DNA of 64,000 nt from Macrobrachium rosenbergii (Eukaryota > Arthropoda > Malacostraca > Decapoda > Palaemonidae). The stretch covers positions 82,705,992-82,769,991 of the forward strand of contig NC_089742.1 of the NCBI RefSeq assembly GCF_040412425.1. Reading direction: 5' to 3'. Positions within the stretch are counted from its first letter, which is position 1; each line of letters starts with the position of its first letter. The translations under genes were made by a program, and so were the position numbers. The notes under the pieces are model-generated. The model had not been told where the DNA came from. It saw only the letters and a list, made by a program, of their open reading frames with translations, and did no database searches. Shown here in pieces: positions 12,800-25,099 of the stretch.

Positions 12800-14470
12800 T
12801 AAATCCCATTAGAAATTAGCATACTCACATGGAACACATTACTGTTATATGCTGTGATGCAAATTTTACATGAAAATTATAGAAAATTAGCAAAGAAATA
12901 AGAAGATAAACAGGCATAGGTGCGCTTGAAGAAATTATATAATGAAATCAAGTCATAACAATATGACATTTGTAGGCAGCCCAACGGCCGTCTTAAACGG
13001 AGATTATCACCATCCGCAACCGTGTGACATACTGATATATCAGCGGCATGAGGAGGCTGGCATTTTATGAAAAGGATTTCACGTACCACGATAAAAGGCT
13101 GAGGCATTAAGAACAATCTGAAAATTTCCAAATGAAATGAAGCTTACAGGAGCTGGGCACAGAGTAAAGTTTCCGAAGATGGGTTTAAATCTTCGGGTAA
13201 GCATATAAGATTTCCAAACAATTTTCGTGGTCAGTAAAGGAGAGGGCAAAAAATCAAGAAAATCGATTTGTCGTTGTAGTTAATCCCACAATTATGATTT
13301 GATAGCAATGGGGAGACAGCCTGTTTTCCACAGATAATGTGTGAAGAGATGTAACAGTACCCTGTTACATGTTATAATGACCTTAACAAGAAAAACAACG
13401 TCTAAGACTATTACTGTTACTATGATACTCTAGAAGAGCAGTGATACAATGGTTACAATAGTATCCACACTCAATAAGTAACCACCTTCGTCTCAGTTTA
13501 ATCCTTATAATTCAGGGTTGCCGTTTTTAATAGCCTACCTCACGCTATTTCATTCTTGAATGGCTCATTTCATGATTGCTTATGACAGACTGATAGCTTT
13601 CCTGACTCCAACCCTCCCTAGTTATCAGGGCTTGAGACGGGTTGTTCTCAATAAGTAATACAAGGGTAAAATAATTGTCCATTTCATGTAAAGCGTCATA
13701 AGTGTTACTTTGGGCCTAAAATTTCCGAGGATGGTATTCGTATACTATATATATGACCATATTTTCAAGTATGATAGGCAACCTTTTCAAGACTTAGTAA
13801 TGATTCATGAGACGTATCGGGAAATATCTATGCTTTTTCAGCTGAACTAAATGTAGTATAGACTCCAGAAGTATGCAGGAGCAAGAAATCAACGTTTATT
13901 AATTATTTTGCTTCTCAAAGACGGAAAATTTATGGTGTTACGATATTTTGGTTTTGTGTTTACAGATGGAATGGTACATTGATGAGCTTATTTACCATTT
14001 TTATCCAAGAACCTGGCCAGAACTGATAGCTACAGTAAATACGTTTTGCGTTTGAGGCACGAAAAGACATGAATCATGTGAGCACTTGCTCATCAAATAT
14101 TCCGAAAATGTTTTCGTTTTCCTGAAATGTTTCAGATTCCTTTGAAATGTTTCGAATTCCTGCGAAAATTGTAGCTAATGCATTGTTCTAATTTTAAAAT
14201 GACATCAATGTTCATTCTGGATATTTAGGTGAAATATTGTTTTAAAAAAATTGCTTGTTTAGATGCAAAGGCCCATGCCTTTCGCACGGCCTACCTTGTT
14301 AAAGGTAGATAGTTCGAAAGTTGTTCATCTGAAGCGTGTTGCGTAAGCCAGACGAGCTAAATAAAATAAAAACTAAAATGTGCAGATATGCAGGGACAAA
14401 ACTTTAGATTAAATATTTGTAAACGGGGAAGTTGAAAAAAAAATAGTAACGTTGAAGAGTCACAGACGCC
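12800..14470. other. Unassigned DNA
   Basis: No ORF of note, no repeat family recognised and no RNA gene seen. A small (GA)n lies at 14480-14502, just outside. Confidence 0.6.
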
Positions 14471-14479
14471 TTTACCTTT

Positions 14480-14502
14480 GAGAGAGAGAGAGAGAGAGAG
14501 AG
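14480..14502. repeat. (GA)n microsatellite
   Basis: About 11 perfect repeats. Confidence 0.95.
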
Positions 14503-14814
14503 TTATTAAATGGAAATAAATATTATGTGCGTAGTTTCTCAATATCATAAAAATGAAGGTATTCAAATAATACAGGAAATTATTCATGCATATAAGCATC
14601 CGGCAGTAAGGAAACTTAGCTTATCTTTCAAGAAAATAAGAAATGGTGGGTACCGTCATGTGATACACGTCACTTGAAAGAAACCTTTAGGAATTTCATT
14701 GGGAATTCTGCATGGATAATCAAGTCAGACGGCTGGTTTCCTTTTCAATGAAATTGAGGATTGTCACTTTCACGCCCACATACACACATATGAATACACA
14801 CACACATACTGTCT

Positions 14815-14815
14815 A

Positions 14816-14908
<93 letters not shown>
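14815..14908. repeat. (TG)n(TA)n microsatellite
   Basis: A short TG run leads into about 80 bases of TA. Confidence 0.97.
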
Positions 14909-15297
14909 AGAAAAAGAGAGAGAGAGAGCAAAAGGTTAAGGAAGTCGTTACTCGCTGATATCAACACTGTGCCAATCAAAGCTTAGCTTCAGAAAATTGA
15001 TTTACATGAACTTTATTTAACCATTACCAAGAACTGTCGTTCTGGCAATTTCCAACCATTTAGGTCCTTTGACATCAGAAAAACCAATTCACTGAACGCA
15101 CTATGTAGGACTCGCTTTACACAAATGAGCGTCAGAAAACATCAGATTTCTTGCAAGCATTGGATAAGAACGTAAATCGAATGGGAGGATATCCAGTGAC
15201 TGTTAAATGACTCATGAAGCACTGCAAATTACTCGAAGATTCGAACTATGTGCTTGACAAAATTTCAACTAACGCTTTCTTCTCACCTTTCAGTCTC

Positions 15298-15299
<2 letters not shown>

Positions 15300-15356
<57 letters not shown>
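15300..15356. repeat. (TC)n microsatellite
   Basis: About 55 bases of perfect dinucleotide, directly upstream of a LINE 3' fragment. Confidence 0.97.
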
Positions 15357-15358
<2 letters not shown>

Positions 15359-15364
15359 GGGTTT

Positions 15365-15906
15365 GAATTGTTGGCAAAGTGAAAAAATCTGTGTTATTGG
15401 ACCCTGTGAAGTTAATGGACAGACTAAAGATGTTAGGTATTGTACATAAGGCCTCAAATATTTATAACAGTGATAAAACCAGAGCAGCCTATTGTAGGTC
15501 ATTTGTTCTTCCTTTACTAGAATATTGTTGTTCTGTGCGGATGTGTGCTTCTGCCAGGGATTTATCTCATTTAGATAGAGTGGTCCGTGGTGGTAGATTC
15601 TGTTTCCCAACAGTAACAGTCATGACTTGGACCATCGACGGATTTTATGTGTAAATTTTTCGTAAGTTGGATTCCAACAAATATCTTTCACATTCACAAT
15701 TGATCCATGTTCCTCGTTTCCTGCCTAGAAAAACTAGATTTGTTGAGCAGCACCACCAATATGCAATAAATGTGCCTCGCTGTCGAATTTCTCAATTCAA
15801 GTCCATTATTCCTCAGACCGTTGGGCTGTGGAACAGTCTCACTGAGAGTGTTATGCAATTGGAACCTCAAAAGTTCAAGCGAAGATGTAATGTCTTACTA
15901 CCCTAA
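15365..15906 (+). pseudogene. APE-type LINE, C-terminal part of the polyprotein
   Basis: The first frame (15379 onward) reads SFVLPLLEYCCSVRMCAS then LDRVVRGGRF, the conserved post-palm block of Jockey/CR1/I-group LINE reverse transcriptases (SFVLP-LEYCS-VW). Near 15625 the frame must shift to give DLDHRRILCV, a known continuation of that block. A second shift leads into 15667-15906 with VPRCRISQFKS and LWNSLTESV, the usual family C-terminus, and a natural stop. The RT catalytic core and endonuclease are missing (5' truncation). Downstream AT-rich 3' UTR runs into (AAT)n, a typical tail for such elements. The clade within the APE-type LINEs is not resolved. Confidence 0.8.
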
Positions 15907-16118
15907 AACAGTTCTCCTTTTATTTTCATAATTTACTTACATTTTTATGTATTTATGCATTAATTTGTTTATTATTTTCTCTTCTCTAATAACTGATCTC
16001 TTCCTTCTGTAGTTCCTATTTCCTTCTGTTACTTTCAATGAACACCACATTCTTTGGAAGCTTGAATTTCATGCCAATGGCCCCTGTGAGTTTGTTCCAT
16101 ATGTATATGGTCCATCTT

Positions 16119-16125
<7 letters not shown>

Positions 16126-16192
<67 letters not shown>
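16126..16192. repeat. (AAT)n array, probable LINE tail
   Basis: About 67 bases of perfect trinucleotide about 220 bases after the LINE stop codon. It may be the retrotransposition tail, later expanded. Confidence 0.9.
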
Positions 16193-16193
<1 letters not shown>

Positions 16194-16739
16194 TAAAATT
16201 ATACTTTGAAATATTAATAATAAGTGAAAATTGCACCGATTTTCAGTGTCTCACGTTTGCATACTCATAAACTTACATGGTTCACAGAGTACCGCCTTAA
16301 AATATTTCGTAAAAAGAATGTAGTAGAAAGGATAGGAGGCTCCCTGCGAATATCTTCTTTTTCGATCTAAAGCAGGAAATAGGTTTTGCGGAATATATCC
16401 CAGAAGATCTTAAGTTTCGGCAGCATCGAAAAACTGACACATTCCGAGCAATGAGCGGGCATTGTGCGTATGGAAGTACGAAATATGGCGGTTATTAACA
16501 CACAAAAAATTAATTAAAAAGTAAACGCACATTATTTCCTTGAACCCAGTGAGAAGCAATTGTTTATGGTAATTTCCGGCGCTGTCGTAATATCGGATTC
16601 ACAACTAAGGTTTTGCGCGTAAATATAAAAGCAAGGAACTGGTGTGGGTAAGTTGACTTGAATCGGATGTTCCAACCATAATGGTTTGTCTTTTCTCCGC
16701 TAAAACAATTAGAGAAATACAAAAACAGATGGCGGTACG

Positions 16740-16743
<4 letters not shown>

Positions 16744-16795
<52 letters not shown>
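16744..16795. repeat. (GA)n microsatellite
   Basis: About 52 bases of GA repeat. Confidence 0.97.
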
Positions 16796-16796
<1 letters not shown>

Positions 16797-17415
16797 CTGG
16801 GGGTAGTGTGGATCGAAGGCCAACAGCTGATAGGTCAAGGGGGTTGGTAAAGCTGCTCCCAAGTGGAAAGGGATGAGGAAAGCTTAGCTGCCAGAGGCTG
16901 GGAATAAAGCAAGTAATTCTCGAATTTTAATGTAAGGGGTTCGTTCCCCTCATGAACCAGCCCGCGGGCGAAAGCGCTGCAGCAGGAAGAGGAGAGAAAG
17001 GAAATGAAGGAATTGCTCTTCCTCCAGCAGGATACTGCGGAAGATTGATAACGGTGCATTTTTATTCTTCACCTCTTTATCTCCCCTCTTTCGACTTCTT
17101 ATTGTTTAGCATTTTGTTGTCTTCTCCCTTACCTTTTCACAACTTTCGTTCGCTTTTTCTTTCATCAAGTAATATTCCATGTTAATGGATTTTGGTTTAA
17201 TTCTTAATTTCAAATATTACCTGGAGCATGTTTGAAGCTTAGTTAAATGAGTAGTTCACATATTATCTTTTCGTTCTGATACTGTCCATCGTTCGCAGTG
17301 TTGCTTAAATAGCCATGCATAGTTTTGTTAGTAACTGCTAAGGAGACACAATGCAAACCTTGTCTCAGAAAAACAAGTCCTTCCCATATACTCATATACT
17401 GATTCGGTTTTAGTA

Positions 17416-17705
17416 TTCTCTAAAAGGGAACTTTTAAGATGGCTATTTGTTTGTCCGTCCGCACTTTTTCTGTCCGTCCTCATTAGTTTTTATTTTATTT
17501 AAGGTTAAAGTTAGCCATGATCTTGCGTCTGGCACTTCTATATGTACCAACAACACAGGCCACCACCGGGCCATGGCTGAAAGTTTCATGGGCCGCGGTG
17601 GCTGAGAGTTTCATGGCCCGTGGCAGAGAGTTTCGTACAGCATTATACCCTGTACAGAAAACTCGATTGCGCTGAAGAAACTTCGGCGCATTTTTTACTT
17701 GTTTA
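17416..17705 (-). mobile_element. Hairpin-rich foldback element, copy 2 (shortened)
   Basis: On the minus strand this matches the family at 44192-44582. It starts with the GCGCCGAAG/CTTCAGCGC hairpin near 17668-17688, then the repeated 'gggccatgaaact' segment, then GTGCGGACGGAC at the far end. The central 30-bp GAGGCTAGAGGG hairpin is deleted, and the 'catggcccgtg' segment is duplicated or rearranged. It is therefore a defective copy. Confidence 0.7.
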
Positions 17706-17763
17706 TGGAAACTTTTAATTGGTCTCTACCAATTGCTCATCGCATCATACATCCTCAACATCC

Positions 17764-19425
<1,662 letters not shown>

Positions 19426-19435
19426 TATACATATA

Positions 19436-19438
<3 letters not shown>

Positions 19439-19524
<86 letters not shown>
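19439..19524. repeat. (TA)n microsatellite
   Basis: About 86 bases of TA directly right of the mariner element. Confidence 0.97.
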
Positions 19525-19525
<1 letters not shown>

Positions 19526-20750
19526 GGATTACGAGGGAGGAACTGTGTACTGCATTTTAAGTTAATAATCTTGGCCTTACAAAGAACCCCTCTTAAGTCC
19601 ATAAACTTAATAAAATGCCAAGTGAAAGGGGTTTTCTTAACAGTAATTTATTATTTACATTCACAACATGTAAGAAATTACCAAGCCACCTGGACACTTG
19701 CACTAAATTAATCAGCTTGGAATTTACACAACAGCAATGGCTGAGTGAACTGGATAACGTGTGACAATTACGAATACTGGCCACATGCAAGTGGTCCTTT
19801 AAGCCACTTAGGCAATATTTCTATCAAGCCCGGTAGGGCGGATTCTTCAGGCAACTGGGACCACAGAAGCAAGGCTAGTCTGGTTACAGCGCTGGTAACA
19901 CTCCTGGAAATGAGGCAATTCCAGATAAGACTAACGCTGAAATTACACTCTCTGTAATGGAATAAATGCAAGAACTGGAGGGAGATCCTTTACTCTGCTC
20001 ACTTGCTAGCAAGGGATGAGAATTACATTATGTACTGTCAAGGAATTTACACATTGGGGTAGTTGATTCACCGATTAAGTTGAAGAGAAAAGAAGTTAAT
20101 GAAACGATAAATTGTGCGAGAGAGAGATGATGCAACGAGTCAAAGAAAAAGATACTGGCCAACCAATTTCCCTTCCGGGGCACGTACCTTCGTTGCTTCC
20201 TGGTATTGCTTACACACAACCTTATGTCGATTGATCAGCGCTACTCTTGGATGGTGTCCGGCCGTAGGGTCACAATGGGGCCAGCTTAAGTGAGAAAGGT
20301 GAGTTTCACCACCGGCCAGAGGTTTCAGTCGTCAGACAGACAGAAAGATCACTGCGATGGCAAGGAGACAAAGTGTGAACTGAACTAACAATGGCGGTGA
20401 CCCCATTATAAAGTCTCGGTTGCTGCTGGGGGCATCGCTTCGGACTGCAAGACTGGCACGTACCTGGAATTAAGGAAATAGGTGCGGCCAGAAGAAGGGT
20501 CGAAAAACTCAGTTGGAAATGGATTGAATCTTAAGATTAAGACCGGAAAACAGCCATCTACCTCCACATGTGTTCCTTTGGGACACTTTATACCCAGCCC
20601 TTCAAGAGGGTGAGACTGTTAATGGCTAAACTCTCCTCTTACTTCGCGGTCTGTGGGTATACCTCTCTGTCCTACTGTCCTACTGCCTGGTATTTTCCCA
20701 TAAGGACTTAAGAGTTTGCGATCTAGCATCGATATTTGCAAATTATATAT
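19525..20750. mobile_element. Possible diverged solo LTR
   Basis: This non-coding block resembles the LTR-like units at 53-62 kb in layout. It starts straight out of (TA)n and has a TATAAAG motif at about 20408 after a stretch of short imperfect repeats. It ends in TA-rich DNA near 20745. Clean TG...CA ends were not found, and sequence similarity to the other units is only local. It could equally be an unrelated unique segment. Confidence 0.3.
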
Positions 20751-20874
20751 ATATGTTACAGTCAACATGCGTAATCATATACGCGTAATGACTGAAATTT
20801 CAGTCATCACGCGTAATGCACTTAGGGACATTTGATCCCCAGTGACTAAGTACTAAACACGACGAAACAGTGAG

Positions 20875-20878
<4 letters not shown>

Positions 20879-20942
<64 letters not shown>

Positions 20943-20962
20943 CATATATTATATATATATAT
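20879..20962. repeat. (TA)n microsatellite
   Basis: Perfect TA from 20879 to about 20937, then interrupted TA. Confidence 0.95.
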
Positions 20963-21163
20963 ACAGCAGTATATGTAAACAATGATACATCATCTTGTGT
21001 GACCGGAAGTGATAAAAGAACGTCCTTAATACTATATCTAATTAAATACTATAATAAGAAACTATATAAATCTTCAGGAAAATGGAAGTATTGACTGGGT
21101 ACACAATGGTCATCTTCAGACAATGAAGGATATGTCGACGTTTTGTACATATGTATACGTGTA

Positions 21164-21224
21164 TGTATATATATATATGTATGTATGTATGTATATATAT
21201 GCATAATTCTATTTATATATACTG

Positions 21225-21263
<39 letters not shown>

Positions 21264-21284
21264 CTCTGTGTGTGTGTGTGTGTA
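21164..21284. repeat. Mixed (TA)/(TATG)/(TG) microsatellite
   Basis: Interleaved TA, TATG and TG repeats. Confidence 0.93.
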
Positions 21285-21525
21285 TCGAGCGACAAATATC
21301 TTTTGATATGGAATTCAGTAGTATTAGGTGTAACTTACATCCCGAAGGGAATTATAAATCGAACCATGACCTTCGGTTTAGATATAATGAAAAACAGTTT
21401 GCTTTGACCACGTGGCTATCAAGAGAGAGGTAAGCTGATATCGACTTTACTGTATGTGCTGGGTTCGAACCTGCGCCTTTGGTTTAAATGAGTCAGGATC
21501 TACCTATTTTGCTTGGTAGCCTTTT

Positions 21526-21872
21526 ATTCCAAGTCGACTCTTGATCGTTGTTTATAAAGCGAAGGCCCAGTTTCGAAATCCTATCCGGGGCAGAATCACA
21601 CATCAGTTATGATTCCCTTTTGTGAGCGTGAAAAAGCCACGCGCGGATAACTGCAAAAAATCTATAATTAGCCAATTGTTCCAACTGACTCAACATCTGT
21701 CATGGTAGAGATGTGTTGAAATCATTCCAAGTACAGCAGAGTAGATAGCAATTTATATCTCTCTTGATAGTAGAATGGGGTAAGTCGATTATTTATCATT
21801 GTTTCTAAAGCAAAGACCCAGGTTTGTACCCTAACCGAGGCAGAAGTACATATCAGTTATGATTCTAGTTAT
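21526..21872. repeat. Diverged direct repeat, units about 252 bp apart
   Basis: 21526-21622 and 21777-21872 share an ordered series: 'agtcga', 'at.gttt.taaagc.aag.ccca', 'ggggcagaa' or 'gaggcagaa', and 'atcagttatgatt'. Upstream at 21459-21470 is GGTTCGAACC, a box-B-like sequence, so the pair may descend from tRNA-derived SINEs. That part is weak. Confidence 0.6.
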
Positions 21873-21948
21873 GCGTAACTAATTAAGGCGTAATTAATTC
21901 TAGTGTGAAACGATTCATGTGATTTAATACCGCATGTGTAAGTGACAA

Positions 21949-21953
<5 letters not shown>

Positions 21954-22041
<88 letters not shown>

Positions 22042-22085
22042 TATAGAGTTAAAAAATGTTAAATATGTGTATGTATGTATGTATG

Positions 22086-22164
<79 letters not shown>
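21954..22164. repeat. Two (TA)n arrays with TG and TATG interruptions
   Basis: TA from 21954 to about 22022, then TG; TATG at about 22065-22090; then TA to 22164. Confidence 0.96.
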
Positions 22165-22168
<4 letters not shown>

Positions 22169-22174
22169 TTAAAA

Positions 22175-22271
22175 GAACCAGTGGCCCTATTTATAATGTT
22201 TCGTTCTTTCATTTTAAATATAATGTGAACCAGTGGCCCTATTTATAATGTTTCGTTCTTTCATTTTAAAT
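22175..22271. repeat. Perfect 52-bp tandem duplication
   Basis: The string beginning GAACCAGTGGCCCTATTTAT at 22175 recurs at 22227 with about 44 identical bases. Perfect identity implies a recent duplication, or an assembly duplication next to the TA array. Confidence 0.9.
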
Positions 22272-22279
22272 GTAGTTAG

Positions 22280-23430
22280 CGTAGGCAACATGTGAAATAT
22301 TTGCAACCAGTTAAACTAAGCATTAAAAAACTGAGAGCCTTCGACTTTTTTCTCTATGACAGTTATTGACTGAGTGCTGTTTTGCACTCGAATCCAACCA
22401 GTTCTTTTTTCTGGAAAAAAAAATCCGGATTTAGCGAATAAAAATGCTAATATGGCAGTGCTTCATGTAACTCTGGTTAGACATCACAGTATTCACGCAC
22501 GTGACACCGCACTTCAGTCACTCATAAACTCACTGTTCATGGACCTCTGCAACTGGCTGGATATTTGCTCGCGTGATGGGATTTTTAACTGAGCTTTTGC
22601 GATGAAAAAACATTAGCTGCATGTGAAAAGTGTATGCATAAAAGGTGTCCTTGTGTTTTCATCCTCTTGGTATTAATGTTTTCGAAGTGCTTTGCTAAGT
22701 CTACTGTATTTTTTGTTTAAAGAAAAGTATTGCTTGGCTATAAGCACGGAAAGCAAGCATCCAGTGGGTGATATAATGTGATTAAAGTTATATGTGTTTG
22801 AATTAAAGTTTTGGTGCTCAAGCAAGGAATCAGTTTTTTATCATTAATGCAAAGGCGAAACTGGAAGTGAAACATAGGTCTAGTTACATGCGTTAATGAT
22901 TGAGGCTAAGTAAATTTACGATAATTTATATTCACAGGACTAGTTATACTGATTAATGAATAATTGATATTTCACAACGAGGCCTATTTTTACAAGCCCT
23001 CCTTATTGATATAAGTAATTAAAAAAAACAGCTTTAGTAATTTCTTTTTATGTTCTCGGTTTATATATTTTGACAGTTGGCGAGCATGATCCGAACATTT
23101 GACTGCCAAGCTCACTGAACATAATTACTGTGTTTATTAAGAAAATTTTCTAACAGTAGATGAAATGAATTATACCTAAAGCTCTTTATTCAGCTAAGTT
23201 GAAATAAGAAATATTTCTAAGGATAGGAAATCTTGCATAATGAACAGCTCTGGTGCTGAACGGGACTCTTTGGGACATTAAGAAATGTTTCTTAAGAGAA
23301 ACTTTAATATGCTTCAGGAAACCGAATTTTCTTTCAGATTTAAGATAAATCATTTGTTTGCCAAAACGATTCATGGAGTTGCACTTTTTGATAAAATAGG
23401 CCACATTTTTATAAAAAAAAAAAATGACCA

Positions 23431-23475
<45 letters not shown>

Positions 23476-25070
23476 GCGCGCGCATGCTAAAAAGAAGACA
23501 ATGCATCGGTTCTCTGTTCATGTGTTAAAACTACAGTATAAGTTAAGGATTTGGACCCTAAATTTTGGGGACTTGTTCATAAGGTTTCGGTCATCAGTAC
23601 CTTTCTCACCAGTGGCAGAAGCTTCCGGAGTCATTTATTAAAGTTCTTTCATCACTTTGTTGTACGTAATATAATCCCATGGCAATTGTAATGTGCGTAG
23701 GTAGTAATGAAAAATAATTATTTTAGCATTTTAATGCGTGTCCTATAAACAATGTCGAAGAAAAGATCTAATAGACTATATTCATATACAGCAGTTAGGC
23801 CAGGATAAATGACGGTCCTTAGTAACCTAATTACTTCTGGATCTCTTGGGAGAAATGGTGGCATCACATTAATCCCCTCGATCGAGAGTCTTCAACCTTG
23901 TCCAGAGGGATGTTTAAGACTTGTCAACTCAGCTGGTTTTCAAAATTTCCTGTTACATGTTTGTTGCTGTGGGACAATGACAGATGCGTCCAGCTGTTCT
24001 CAGTATATAATTTTGAATTTTGTTAGTTTTGTATTGTTATAAAATAATAATTGTAGGAGGTCTGTCTAAAGATTTGGTCAGTATTGCAGTCAATACATAA
24101 TCAGGGACCACCTAATATTCTTTATGGTTGTTCACACACAAATATCCACACTGATTATTTCAAAGAAACTCCGGGTAATCTTAGGTAGAATTTTTCGAAG
24201 AATGATGTTTAATTTCCTTTGTACTGTCCTATTCTGGACACTGTTGTCATCATCTAACTTGATTGTTGTTATGTTTAGACTGGTGTCCACTTGAATTAAA
24301 AAATCTTAATGTTCTTTGTAAAGGTTTTTAGTTAAACCTATAACAATGTTCCAATAACCTGCCTGGGAAAATAATTGCGACTCGGGGCACATGTCTGTTT
24401 CCGATATACTTTACAAAAATTATACTAGGCCGGGTTTTCAGTCTGACATTGACATCTTTATTCTCTTTGAAAACTCCTGATTATTCTCATATCCATAAAC
24501 GTCGTATGTATATCAGTGTGTTTTCTTGTGAGAATGCACAGCAATAATTACGTTCGTTTTACATAATGAAGAATTTAAAACAAGAACGGTCTGGCTTTGC
24601 CTAGGAATGAAAGTGGCAGTCTCATACCAAGCAAACATTGGTCGAAACGGAAGGGTGATAGCTTCTGAAACCATCCCCAGGCAGTACAGTGGGACAAAAA
24701 TACTTCTAATGCAGAAACTGTTATTTGGATCTAATAATATTCTAAACATATTATACAAAATAATTAATGATTTAACTGGTATCAGTAGAGGATTTTGAGC
24801 ATAAAAATCTATCAATCTCTTCATTATTTAGATCACACATATTAGGGAAATAAGAGAAATGATGGAAACTAAAGCAATATATCCTTATTTGAAAATATTT
24901 TATGGATTTGCCAAAAAATGCAGCAGCTTTACCAAAAGTGCAACAAATAAAATGTTTAATTTAAGAAATTAAGGTACAATTCATGTAAAGTAAATCAAAA
25001 TGTATGCAGATAACAAGAAGCACTAGAATAGATTCTGAGGAAGTCACGCAAGTATGAAAGCCTCAAGTGA
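22280..25070. other. Unassigned DNA
   Basis: No gene or known repeat was recognised, apart from the (CA)n at 23430-23473. Short ORFs at 22374, 23809 and 24607 (63-77 codons) have no motif I know and are not called. Confidence 0.55.
23430..23483. repeat. (CA)n(CG)n microsatellite
   Basis: CA dinucleotides end in a short run of alternating CG, which could favour Z-DNA. Confidence 0.93.
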
Positions 25071-25099
25071 GCATGAGTGACATTGTATGTCTCAGGTTA

